In this document: positions 1 to 6,739 of the stretch, one piece after another | How positions within the stretch are numbered: position 1 is the stretch's first letter | Layout of the letters: every line of letters begins with the position of its first letter | DNA from: CAIKXD01 sp035439485 | GTDB lineage: Bacteria > Bacteroidota > Bacteroidia > UBA4408 | Assembly (NCBI GenBank): GCA_035439485.1 | Contig: DAORKI010000131.1 | Location: 1 to 8,844, forward strand | Length of the DNA: 8,844 nt | Reading direction: 5' to 3' | Program-made: the position numbers and the translations under genes | The notes under the pieces: model-generated | What the model was told of the DNA's origin: nothing | What the model saw: the letters and a program-made list of their open reading frames with translations, nothing else | Database searches by the model: none

Positions 1-1355
1 ACTATATCATTGGTGCTGGCTAAGGCGCAAGCGGTTTTAATTGCTTGTCTTCTATCACTAATACACAATACCTTCTTTTTCGCCACAGTATCAACACCTT
101 TCATCATTTGATTTATTATTTCTTCGGCATCTTCACTTCTTGGATTATCAGAAGTAAGAATTACTCTATTGCTTAATTTGCAGGCTATTTCAGCCATTAC
201 AGGTCTCTTAGCTGCATCTCTATCGCCACCACAACCAACTACCGTAATTATATTTTCATTGCCAGTTCTTATATCTTGAATGGTTTTTAAAACATTCACC
301 AATGCATCGGGCGTATGCGCGTAATCAACAATTCCAGTGATACCATTACCTGATCTTATGAATTGAAAACGACCATCAACAGGATTTAAACTGCTAATTG
401 CAGTTAATACATTGGTACGATCTTGCTTTAACAACATTGCAATGGAATACACCATTAAAATATTATATGCATTAAAGCTGCCTATTAATTTTGTCCAAAC
501 TTCTGTGCCATCCAATTGAAGATGCAATCCAGCAAAATGGTTTTCAATTATTTTAGCTTTAAAATCGGCTTGTTGATTTATAGAGCAGGTTTTTTTGTTT
601 GCCTTTGTATTTTGTAGCATCACAGCAAAATGTCTATCATCTCTATTGACAATGGCAAAAGCTTGTGCGTTCAATTGATCAAAGAATCCTTTTTTTGCAG
701 CTATGTAATTCTCAAATGTTCCATGATAATCTAAATGATCGTGTGTAATATTTGAAAATGCAGCACCAGTAAAATTCAAACCAGTAATTCTATGCTGCAC
801 TACGCTGTGAGAGCTTACTTCCATAAAACAATAAGCAATTCCATTTTCAACCATTTTTGCCAATAATTCATTCAATTGAACAGCATCAGGTGTGGTGTGA
901 GTCGCTATGAATTCATGGTTATCGATATAATTTTTAACTGTAGAAATTAAACCAGTTTTATAACCTAAAAATTTAAATAAATGGTATAATAAAGTTACTG
1001 TTGTTGTTTTACCATTTGTTCCTGTAACCCCTACCAATTTTAGCTTTGTTGAAGGATTATCGTAAAAGTTTGAAGCAATTATGCCTAAAGCATATGAAGT
1101 ATCTTTAACTTTAATATAAGTTACATTATCATAAATTTTATTAGGCATTTCGCTGCAAACAATTGCTATTGCGCCATCCTCAATTGCTTTATTGATAAAA
1201 AGGTGACCATCGCTACTAACACCTTTTACAGCCACAAACAAACTTAATTTTTGAACTTTTCGTGAATCAAAACTAATGCTATCGATTGCTACATGCGTTG
1301 CCCCTAGCACTTCTTCAATACCTGACTTATATATGATATCGCTTAGTAATTTCAT
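1..1355 (-). CDS. murE: UDP-N-acetylmuramoyl-L-alanyl-D-glutamate ligase MurE (partial, C-terminus outside window)
   Basis: This cytoplasmic Mur ligase adds the third amino acid of the peptidoglycan stem peptide to UDP-MurNAc-L-Ala-D-Glu using ATP. I translated the minus strand from the ATG at 1355-1353 and found 451 intact codons with no stop before the left edge. The ATP-binding loop GVTGTNGKTT lies at residues 109-118, EVSSH at 179-183, FSNITHDHLDYHGT at 200-213, and the presumed carbamylated lysine is K221 in AAKKGFF. DNPR at 403-406 is the signature of the meso-diaminopimelate-adding enzymes; L-lysine-adding MurE lacks the Arg. Family members are about 490 residues long, so roughly 35-45 residues are missing. 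The start follows the ftsI stop by one base (TAA-A-ATG), which suggests translational coupling within the dcw operon. The identity is very secure; DAP specificity is inferred from the motif. Confidence 0.97.
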   Translation of the reverse strand, partial: MKLLSDIIYKSGIEEVLGATHVAIDSISFDSRKVQKLSLFVAVKGVSSDGHLFINKAIEDGAIAIVCSEMPNKIYDNVTYIKVKDTSYALGIIASNFYDNPSTKLKLVGVTGTNGKTTTVTLLYHLFKFLGYKTGLISTVKNYIDNHEFIATHTTPDAVQLNELLAKMVENGIAYCFMEVSSHSVVQHRITGLNFTGAAFSNITHDHLDYHGTFENYIAAKKGFFDQLNAQAFAIVNRDDRHFAVMLQNTKANKKTCSINQQADFKAKIIENHFAGLHLQLDGTEVWTKLIGSFNAYNILMVYSIAMLLKQDRTNVLTAISSLNPVDGRFQFIRSGNGITGIVDYAHTPDALVNVLKTIQDIRTGNENIITVVGCGGDRDAAKRPVMAEIACKLSNRVILTSDNPRSEDAEEIINQMMKGVDTVAKKKVLCISDRRQAIKTACALASTNDI

Positions 1356-1356
1356 T

Positions 1357-3483
1357 TTACGATAATTCAATGGTTATGCTAGTTCCTTTATTAACTTTTG
1401 TTCCAGGTTCAATAGATTGTTTTTTTATCACACCCCTTCCAATGACTTTCACCGATATTTTTTGGTTTTCAAGTATGGTTAAGGCATCTCTTAAACCCAT
1501 GCCTATCAACTGTGGCACTTCACCTTCTTTTGTTTTAATCCCTTTTAAACTAAAGGTTTCGTTATACATTTGAGGCCACACATAATTAGAATTTTCGTCT
1601 GTTATTGCCGTTTTTAAAGACAGCACTTTTGCTACTTGTTGAATATCATTTTTTCTACCAGCTTTGAGCATAGGCACATGCACAATTGCCTTTGCTGTGT
1701 CGGTTTGTAGTGGCTTATGAATTTCCATGCTGTTACTATAAACTTTATCTGCAATTTCTCTGAAAACAGGACCAGCAACCTCATTTCCATAGTAAGCAGC
1801 CTTTGAAGGTGCAAACACCACTATTATGATAGAATATAAAGGATCTTTGGCAGGAAAATAACCACATAATGAAGCCAAGTAAGATTTTTTGCCATCTTGC
1901 GTATAACCTTTATTTCCAAGTGCTATTTGAGCTGTTCCAGTTTTAGCTGCAATTTGATAAGGTGCTGTTCTTAAAAAAGTAGCAGTTCCTTCTTTTACCA
2001 CCCCTTCCATCATTTCTTTGGCTTTATCAATTGTATTTTTAGAACATATAGAAGGGTTAATTACTATAGGAGGAAAAGACTTAACTAATTGACCTTTGCT
2101 ACGAATTTCTTTCACAAACTGAGGGCGCATCATTTTACCATTATTTGCCACGGTGTTGTAAAAATTTAAAGTTTGCAAGGGGGTTAGTTTTTCTTCGTAA
2201 CCAATACTCATGAGAGGTAATGATAAAGCGCTCCACAATTTTGATTTAGTGTCTTTTATATAGGGTGTAGCTTCGCCAGGTAAAGCAATTCCTAGGGGTT
2301 TTTGAATGCCAAAAGAATACAATCTGTCAATAAATTTTTGCGGTTGTTTTTTGTAATACTTCATAATGATGTTTGAAGTGCCCACGTTAGAAGACTTTTC
2401 AAAAACTTGTTTCACAGTTATTTTCCCATAACCACCATCGTGTGAATCCTTCATGATATAGCCCCCAGCGTAAGCTTTTCTTCCGCCTTCCGTATCAACT
2501 ATTTCATCTAAATCAGTGTAACCATCTTCAATAGCTGCCATGATGGCTGCTAACTTAAAAGTTGAGCCAGGCTCTGTACCTTCACCTATAGCATAATTAA
2601 AGGTTTCAGCATATGCACCACTATCCAAACGTGTAAGATTTACCATAGCTTTAATGGCTCCTGTTTTTACTTCCATTAAAATGGCACAACCGTGATGAGC
2701 ATCTTGTGCCTTCAGTTGCTTTTCTAATGCGTGATGAGCTACATCTTGTATATTGGCATCAATGGTTGTAATAACATCATTACCATCTTGTGGTTCAATT
2801 TCATTATCCTGATTAATTGGTTTATAAACACCTCCAGCAATTTTTTGCATCAAGCGTTTACCACTTATTCCTTGTAGCTCTTTATTAAATGCGCCTTCAA
2901 TACCAAGAGGTTTATTCGATTTTCTATCATATCCAATAGTACGTTGGGCCAAATTTTTAAATGGTAGCTCTCTCCTACTTTGCTGAAGCACAATTAATCC
3001 ACCCTTATATTTACCCATTTTAAAGATGGGAAAAGTGCGTACTTCCTTAAGAGTAGCATAATTCACTTTGCGTGCAATTAAAAAATATCTATCCTTGTTT
3101 TTTCTGGCATTTTTCAATGCTGTTCTCCATTCATTCTTTGTTCTGTGATTAAATGTTTGCGCTAATTTTGCAGAAAGAGAATCAAGTTTTTCATAAAATA
3201 TTTTATCAGTAACAGGTTCAGAAACCACATCCATTCTTAACTCAAAAATTGGAACAGAAGTAGCCAATAAACTTCCATCAGCCGAAAAGATACTTCCTCT
3301 GGAGGCCTCAATATCAAAGTCCTTCATGGTAAGTTCATGTTCTTTCTTTTTCCAATAATCACCTTCTGCAAATTGTATAGTGCATACTTTAACAATAATT
3401 GAAAAACCAAAAAGCACAATAAGCGCATACATGATATAAATGCGCCATAGAAAATCTTTCTTTATGTCCTTTTTTTCTGCCAA
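1357..3483 (-). CDS. ftsI: Division-specific peptidoglycan transpeptidase FtsI/PBP3 (class B PBP with C-terminal PASTA domain)
   Basis: This is a class B penicillin-binding protein, which cross-links septal peptidoglycan in the periplasm and works with FtsW and the FtsQLB-type complex. The 708-residue product has a short basic N-terminus, one membrane anchor at about 12-36, and a PBP dimer/pedestal region starting near the RGSIF motif (62-66). The transpeptidase domain has all three active-site motifs: S307-T-F-K310, S364-S-N366 and K514-T-G516. A single PASTA domain fills about 653-708, as in SpoVD-like and many Bacteroidota FtsI proteins; E. coli FtsI lacks it and is shorter (588 residues). 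The start is TTG (3483-3481): an in-frame TAA lies four codons upstream (3495-3493), and the next Met is residue 18, inside the membrane helix. The gene lies 22 bases after ftsL and one base before murE. Family identity is certain; the septal role is inferred from its dcw position. Confidence 0.97.
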   Translation of the reverse strand: MAEKKDIKKDFLWRIYIMYALIVLFGFSIIVKVCTIQFAEGDYWKKKEHELTMKDFDIEASRGSIFSADGSLLATSVPIFELRMDVVSEPVTDKIFYEKLDSLSAKLAQTFNHRTKNEWRTALKNARKNKDRYFLIARKVNYATLKEVRTFPIFKMGKYKGGLIVLQQSRRELPFKNLAQRTIGYDRKSNKPLGIEGAFNKELQGISGKRLMQKIAGGVYKPINQDNEIEPQDGNDVITTIDANIQDVAHHALEKQLKAQDAHHGCAILMEVKTGAIKAMVNLTRLDSGAYAETFNYAIGEGTEPGSTFKLAAIMAAIEDGYTDLDEIVDTEGGRKAYAGGYIMKDSHDGGYGKITVKQVFEKSSNVGTSNIIMKYYKKQPQKFIDRLYSFGIQKPLGIALPGEATPYIKDTKSKLWSALSLPLMSIGYEEKLTPLQTLNFYNTVANNGKMMRPQFVKEIRSKGQLVKSFPPIVINPSICSKNTIDKAKEMMEGVVKEGTATFLRTAPYQIAAKTGTAQIALGNKGYTQDGKKSYLASLCGYFPAKDPLYSIIIVVFAPSKAAYYGNEVAGPVFREIADKVYSNSMEIHKPLQTDTAKAIVHVPMLKAGRKNDIQQVAKVLSLKTAITDENSNYVWPQMYNETFSLKGIKTKEGEVPQLIGMGLRDALTILENQKISVKVIGRGVIKKQSIEPGTKVNKGTSITIELS

Positions 3484-3505
3484 GTTTGATTCTTATATAA
3501 AGAAT

Positions 3506-3925
3506 TTATTCTACTATAATTTTTCCTGGTGGTGTGGTACTTTCTTTAATTGGTAATCCCATATCCTCTGCAGTTTTTGCCACTTCACTTTGTTTACTCA
3601 CAAACATTAATTTTGATTTTGAGGTAATGTATTCTGAGCGTAATTCTTTTAATTCGTTGTTTATTTTACTGATTTGTCGTATTTTCCTTTCGGCATAGTA
3701 ACTATTGGCTATGTAAAACAAGGCCACTATGGTTAGAAACAATACAAATGGAACTTGCTTTAAACTGGTTTGATTGGTTAAAAAATTGCCGTTGATTACA
3801 TCAACTACTGAGCGAACCACCACTTTATGCACTTGCTTCTTTTGTGGTGCAGCTTTTGTTGAAGCACCATCTATTGGTGTTTCTTTCAGTGGTTCTTGAT
3901 TATGTAATACTTCTTGTTCTGCCAT
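3506..3925 (-). CDS. ftsL: FtsL-like cell division protein
   Basis: This 139-residue bitopic membrane protein occupies the ftsL slot between rsmH and ftsI. In other bacteria FtsL joins FtsB and FtsQ to recruit and activate FtsW-FtsI at the septum. The polar N-terminal cytoplasmic tail (about 1-57) is basic near the membrane. A transmembrane helix lies at about 58-75 (VPFVLFLTIVALFYIANS). A predicted coiled coil of charged and hydrophobic residues follows at about 77-115, and the end carries GLPIKEST and PPGKI, a tail I associate with the Bacteroidota FtsL-like family. FtsL sequences diverge strongly, so the call rests on topology, length and gene order more than on similarity to E. coli FtsL. 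The ATG at 3925-3923 comes two bases after the rsmH stop, so it is probably translationally coupled. The cytoplasmic tail is longer than in E. coli FtsL (about 35 residues). Confidence 0.88.
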   Translation of the reverse strand: MAEQEVLHNQEPLKETPIDGASTKAAPQKKQVHKVVVRSVVDVINGNFLTNQTSLKQVPFVLFLTIVALFYIANSYYAERKIRQISKINNELKELRSEYITSKSKLMFVSKQSEVAKTAEDMGLPIKESTTPPGKIIVE

Positions 3926-3927
3926 AC

Positions 3928-4821
3928 TTACAATTTCTCAGCTATGCGCAACTTAGCGCTACGTGAACGATTATTAACCTTTAATTCATCCTCACTTGGT
4001 GTAATCAACTGGCGGTTTATTGCTTTAAAATGTACCAGCTTATTACCAAAAAAATCTTGCATCACTTTTCCTTCGAAGTTGTTTGCTTTAATGAAATTTT
4101 TAACCAATCTATCTTCTAAGGAGTGATAAGAAATCACTGATAATCTGCCTCCAGGTTTTAGCACTTCTAAACTTTGATTTAGTAAATCCTTTAAAACATC
4201 AAGTTCATTATTTACAGCAATGCGAAGTGCTTGAAACACCTTTGCCAAGTACTGTTGCTCTTTCATTTTAGGTGTGCAACTCAAAATGGCTTGTTTTAAG
4301 TCTTGTGTTGTTTTTATTTTTTTTACTGCTCTTTCTTTTACAATACAAGCTGCTAGTCTTTTGCTATTTTCCACTTCACCATAAGTGCTAAACATATTTA
4401 CTAAGGCTTGCTCATCATAGGTGTTTATAATTTCAGCGGCAGTCACTTTTGACGATTTGTCCATACGCATATCCAAGACCCCATCAAACCTGGTACTAAA
4501 ACCTCTTTCTCCTTCATCAAACTGATGAGATGAAACGCCCAAATCGGCCAAAATGCCGTCAACTGGTATTGCGTTATACATCTTCAAAAAGTTCTTCATG
4601 TATTTAAAATTTTGTTTTATCAGTATTAGTTTTTCATCATCCAATTTGTTTACAAATGCATCATCATCTTGATCAAAAGCATACAATTTTCCCGTTGTCA
4701 AATGCTTTAATATTTCTTTCGCATGACCACCACCACCAAAAGTCACATCAACATAAATCCCATCTTCCTTAATGTTTAAGCCATCAACACTTTCTCTCAG
4801 CAATACAGGGTTATGATACAT
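3928..4821 (-). CDS. rsmH: 16S rRNA (cytosine(1402)-N(4))-methyltransferase RsmH (MraW)
   Basis: RsmH is a SAM-dependent enzyme that methylates N4 of C1402 in the decoding centre of 16S rRNA. The 297-residue product has close to the family's usual length (about 300-315) and shows the full motif set: HNPVLL (3-8), the SAM-binding loop VDVTFGGGGHA (24-34), acidic FDQDDD (49-54), ILADLGVSSHQFD (90-102), RGFS (106-109), RIAVNNEL (200-207), SYHSLEDRLVKNF (231-243) and the C-terminal NNRSRSAKLR (283-292). The ATG at 4821-4819 lies inside the end of mraZ; the two reading frames overlap by 11 bases, which suggests translational coupling. It is the second gene of the dcw operon, its normal place. I see nothing missing or unusual. 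Confidence 0.98.
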   Translation of the reverse strand: MYHNPVLLRESVDGLNIKEDGIYVDVTFGGGGHAKEILKHLTTGKLYAFDQDDDAFVNKLDDEKLILIKQNFKYMKNFLKMYNAIPVDGILADLGVSSHQFDEGERGFSTRFDGVLDMRMDKSSKVTAAEIINTYDEQALVNMFSTYGEVENSKRLAACIVKERAVKKIKTTQDLKQAILSCTPKMKEQQYLAKVFQALRIAVNNELDVLKDLLNQSLEVLKPGGRLSVISYHSLEDRLVKNFIKANNFEGKVMQDFFGNKLVHFKAINRQLITPSEDELKVNNRSRSAKLRIAEKL

Positions 4822-5290
4822 CGCCTTCCTCCTTATTTCCTAAGCTTCCCATTACTCTTTCTGCCAAGTTTTCAAAATCTTCATTTGGAATATTTACCAC
4901 CTCTTCATATTTCTTTTTGTCCCATATTTCAATGATGTTATTTGAGGTCACACTCATCACCACATCTTTTGTTATTCCTGCAAAAGCCATTAAATCTTTA
5001 GGTAATAAAAGTCTTCCACTTGCATCAATTTCAATGGCTTTTAGACCCGCAGAAAAGGCTCTTATAAATTCAATATTTTCTTTTTTAAAGCGATTCAATC
5101 TATCTACATCCTTCTTGGTGCGCTGCCAATCTTCCATGGTGTACAACTCTAGGCATGAACCAAAAACACTGCGCTTTAAAACAAATCCTTTGTCTAAAAC
5201 TGCAGTCAAAGCTTTTTTAAACGCCACTGGAAGCATTGCTCTTCCTTTGGCATCTACCGTGCATTCATATGTTCCTAACAGTTGGTACAA
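4811..5290 (-). CDS. mraZ: Transcriptional regulator MraZ (dcw operon repressor), TTG start
   Basis: MraZ is a DNA-binding protein of the AbrB/MraZ fold that forms ring oligomers and regulates the dcw operon it heads; in E. coli it binds TGGGN repeats upstream of its own gene. From the TTG at 5290-5288 the product is 159 residues and begins M-Y-Q-L-L-G-T-Y-E. This aligns with the usual N-terminus of Bacteroidota MraZ, where GTYE begins about five residues after the start Met. The two internal repeats each carry the conserved loop: DAKGRAMLP (13-21) and DASGRLLLP (89-97). An in-frame ATG at 5344 would add 18 residues, but that codon lies inside the apparent MraZ operator, so I prefer the TTG. 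No clear Shine-Dalgarno is present; the leader is A-rich. The 3' end overlaps rsmH by 11 bases. Identity is secure; the start is well supported but not proven. Confidence 0.95.
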   Translation of the reverse strand: MYQLLGTYECTVDAKGRAMLPVAFKKALTAVLDKGFVLKRSVFGSCLELYTMEDWQRTKKDVDRLNRFKKENIEFIRAFSAGLKAIEIDASGRLLLPKDLMAFAGITKDVVMSVTSNNIIEIWDKKKYEEVVNIPNEDFENLAERVMGSLGNKEEGDVS

Positions 5291-5310
5291 GGGCTTTTTA
5301 TTTAATTGCG

Positions 5311-5318
5311 TAAAATTA
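5311..5318 (-). promoter_or_regulatory. Possible -7 box of the mraZ/dcw promoter
   Basis: The minus strand reads TAATTTTA, seven of eight matches to the Bacteroidota -7 consensus TAnnTTTG. If used, the transcript would start about 14 bases before the mraZ TTG, and the MraZ operator would fill the -7 to -33 interval, a sensible place for a repressor. No TTG lies at the expected -33 distance, so this is a weak call. A second near match (AAATTTTG) lies upstream near 5394-5401. Confidence 0.25.
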
Positions 5319-5323
5319 TGGAA

Positions 5324-5353
5324 ATATTTCCCACATTTTACCATATTTTCCCA
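5324..5353 (-). promoter_or_regulatory. MraZ operator: three direct repeats, 10-bp period
   Basis: Read on the minus strand, three adjacent 10-mers follow each other exactly: TGGGAAAATA (5353-5344), TGGTAAAATG (5343-5334) and TGGGAAATAT (5333-5324). Two have a perfect TGGGA core and the middle one has TGGT. The known E. coli MraZ sites are TGGGN repeats separated by 5 nt, which gives the same 10-bp period, and three copies are typical. The position directly upstream of mraZ supports autoregulation. The pattern is seen directly in the sequence; binding is inferred from the E. coli precedent. Confidence 0.8.
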
Positions 5354-5417
5354 CTTTTGTTGAAAACTTTTTGATTATCAGCCTTTTCCGACTCAAAATT
5401 TATAGCTTTTAGGGCAT

Positions 5418-5444
5418 AAAAAAAGCCCGAATAGCGGGCTTTTT
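5418..5444. terminator. Bidirectional intrinsic terminator
   Basis: A perfect 10-bp stem pairs AAAAAGCCCG (5420-5429) with CGGGCTTTTT (5435-5444) around a five-base loop. The plus strand ends in five Ts, and the minus strand, extended through 5418, ends in seven Ts, so it can stop transcription both ways. On the minus strand it would end read-through from the secreted-protein gene before the mraZ promoter and insulate the dcw operon. Confidence 0.85.
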
Positions 5445-5481
5445 AATAAAAAATGCTGCAAGTTTTAAAGCGTGGTAATTT

Positions 5482-5500
5482 GTGGGTTAATAAAACCCAT
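5482..5500 (+). terminator. Weak hairpin with T tract
   Basis: TGGGTT (5483-5488) pairs with AACCCA (5494-5499) around a five-base loop; a G-T wobble (5482/5500) extends the stem to seven pairs. Five Ts follow at 5500-5504 on the plus strand. It looks like a small intrinsic terminator reading rightward, yet no gene is seen that it would end. It could also be the stem of a small RNA or a chance structure. Confidence 0.3.
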
Positions 5501-5559
5501 TTTTAACTTTTTTGCATCATTCAAATATAAAAATGGGGGGCAAAAAATCATATATTGAT

Positions 5560-5593
5560 AAAAAATACTTCGTTCGAATTGCAGGTATTTTTT
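5560..5593. terminator. AT-rich hairpin, possible terminator of the secreted-protein gene
   Basis: Bases 5560-5568 (AAAAAATAC) pair with 5585-5593 (GTATTTTTT) to give nine pairs, plus one T-G wobble and one T-A pair inside. T runs flank it on both strands. Only one G-C pair closes the stem, so it is a much weaker terminator than the one at 5418-5444. It lies about 110 bases beyond the stop codon at 5702. Confidence 0.3.
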
Positions 5594-5701
5594 TGTTTTG
5601 AACTGAAATGAGTGTAAAATAATTTGCCTTTGTATATCTAAATCAGCAAGGTATTTAATAAAAATAATGTTATGCTTTTGGCCATTGAAACTGGTATTTA
5701 C

Positions 5702-6628
5702 TTATTGTTTCAACACAATTATTTTCATCATTAAATTGTAGGTTAAATCAGTGATATCGTATTCATCCTGTTTATAATAAATACCACCCCATTCAAAAGT
5801 AATCTTTTTAAAAACAACTTTTCTTCCATCGTCAAAAGTAACTTTGGTTAAGGTCGCAACATAGTTTCCTTGCTCAATAGTTTCAGTATTTATTATTTTA
5901 GCATAGAGCATTTTTGGCGCATCATAATCAACGTTAAATGATGCTAAAGCCTCTTGTCGCAAAAATTCACGGTATTCTTGATCTTCTTTTCTTTTTTGTT
6001 CACGTTCTTTAGCCCTTCTAAGTGCCTCCTCTTTTTTTGCCGATAAGGCGTCAATTTCATCTTTCCCATCCTCTTTAGCACTTCTTTTATTGTTCTTTTC
6101 TTCTTTTTTTCTTAATTCTTTGCGTTTATCTTTTAACTCATCTTCCTTTTGTTTTGAATCGGGGTTTGGAATCCATATAAAATCCTTTTTAGATTCATCA
6201 AACAATATCATTCCAAACGTTTGCCTGAAGGCTGAATAATCTTCATTTGGTTCTTCAGAAAAAATATCGGCACTTACATCAAATATAAAGCTAGGAATAG
6301 TTTTATCAAAAACAGGCACATTTTTGGTGCTAATAGAAATTGTTTTTGTAACATATCCACTCTTTGATATTTTTAAAACGTAATCCTTGTCTGCATCCAA
6401 ATTTAACTTTATCTTTTGGTTTGAGCTACTAATGGCAGAATGCACTCTGGTATTATTTGCTTTTTCTGTAATAATAATATTAGCCCCTTCTAATTGATTT
6501 TTAGTTTCAATATCCTTTGCACTTACATTCACTGAAAAATTCCAATCACTTTGTGCTGACACCTTGCTTAAGCATAAACTAAATGCAACTATCAATATCA
6601 AAAATAAAGGAATAAATGAATGCCTCAA
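5702..6628 (-). CDS. Secreted protein of unknown function with carboxypeptidase-regulatory-like beta domain and charged coiled-coil region
   Basis: I do not recognise this gene. From the TTG at 6628-6626 the product is 308 residues. It starts with a signal peptide (1-26): Arg-His, a hydrophobic run FIPLFLILIVAFSLCL, and an end at KVSAQ with a VSA-type cleavage site. Cys19 is preceded by Leu, so it is not a lipobox. Residues about 31-105 resemble a carboxypeptidase-regulatory/PEGA-like beta sandwich (LEGANIIITEK, then DKDYVLKISKSGYVTKTISI), a fold common in Bacteroidota envelope proteins. Residues about 158-227 are Lys/Glu/Arg-rich and probably helical or coiled. The C-terminal part (about 230-308) looks beta-rich, with no known motif. 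The open frame extends upstream to an ATG at 6760, but that reading overlaps the start of the divergent PurF gene and begins upstream of a consensus promoter (6655-6686), so I prefer the TTG. The likely location is the periplasm or outer envelope. Confidence 0.8.
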   Translation of the reverse strand: MRHSFIPLFLILIVAFSLCLSKVSAQSDWNFSVNVSAKDIETKNQLEGANIIITEKANNTRVHSAISSSNQKIKLNLDADKDYVLKISKSGYVTKTISISTKNVPVFDKTIPSFIFDVSADIFSEEPNEDYSAFRQTFGMILFDESKKDFIWIPNPDSKQKEDELKDKRKELRKKEEKNNKRSAKEDGKDEIDALSAKKEEALRRAKEREQKRKEDQEYREFLRQEALASFNVDYDAPKMLYAKIINTETIEQGNYVATLTKVTFDDGRKVVFKKITFEWGGIYYKQDEYDITDLTYNLMMKIIVLKQ

Positions 6629-6654
6629 GCGTATAAATTTAAAAACATAAGCTG

Positions 6655-6686
6655 CAAATATATTAATTAACGATTTGCCTAAACAA
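6655..6686 (-). promoter_or_regulatory. Bacteroidota-type promoter for the secreted-protein gene
   Basis: The minus strand has TTG at 6686-6684, a 21-base spacer, and TATATTTG at 6662-6655, a perfect match to TAnnTTTG. The spacing fits the known TTG-N17-23-TAnnTTTG consensus. Transcription would begin near 6648, about 20 bases before the TTG start codon at 6628, which independently supports that start and excludes the ATG at 6760. Confidence 0.65.
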
Positions 6687-6712
6687 TTACCTAAATTAAA
6701 GTTATTAATGCT

Positions 6713-6720
6713 TAATTTTG
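6713..6720 (+). promoter_or_regulatory. Promoter -7 box for the PurF-family gene
   Basis: The plus strand reads TAATTTTG, a perfect match to TAnnTTTG, with the ATG of the PurF gene at 6740. A start about seven bases downstream would leave a leader of roughly 12 bases that is nearly all A. No TTG is seen 17-23 bases upstream, so the -33 element is missing or degenerate. It lies back to back with the minus-strand promoter at 6655-6686. Confidence 0.5.
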
Positions 6721-6739
6721 CACTGTAAAAAAAAATTAA

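Larger units (their letters stand above)
5354..5701. other. Non-coding spacer between the secreted-protein gene and the dcw operon
   Basis: I find no credible gene in this 348-base stretch. It contains one strong intrinsic terminator (5418-5444), two weaker hairpins (5482-5500 and 5560-5593), an isolated run of six Gs (5535-5540), and otherwise AT-rich sequence. Part of it is presumably the 3' untranslated region of the minus-strand gene ending at 5702, and the part nearest 5354 is the upstream region of mraZ. Short ORFs here (for example about 15 codons on the minus strand starting with Met-Ala-Lys-Ser) have no supporting features. Confidence 0.7.

Noticed and set aside
1370..4126. Short frames within ftsI, ftsL and rsmH (plus strand 1370-1573 and 3914-4126; minus strand 1632-1814)
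   Set aside because: All lie inside strongly supported genes in other frames and encode no recognisable motif.
4917..5363. Plus-strand open frame of 148 codons opposite mraZ
   Set aside because: It is antisense to a well-supported mraZ frame, has no recognisable domain or promoter, and covers the MraZ operator. It is a shadow of the real gene.
5640..5690. Minus-strand mini-ORF of about 15 codons beginning Met-Ala-Lys-Ser
   Set aside because: It is too short and has no promoter or conserved feature; such ORFs are expected by chance.
6584..6584. Cys19 of the secreted protein as a lipoprotein lipid-attachment site
   Set aside because: The residue before it is Leu and it sits in the middle of the hydrophobic core, not after a lipobox; a standard cleavage site follows at VSA-Q.
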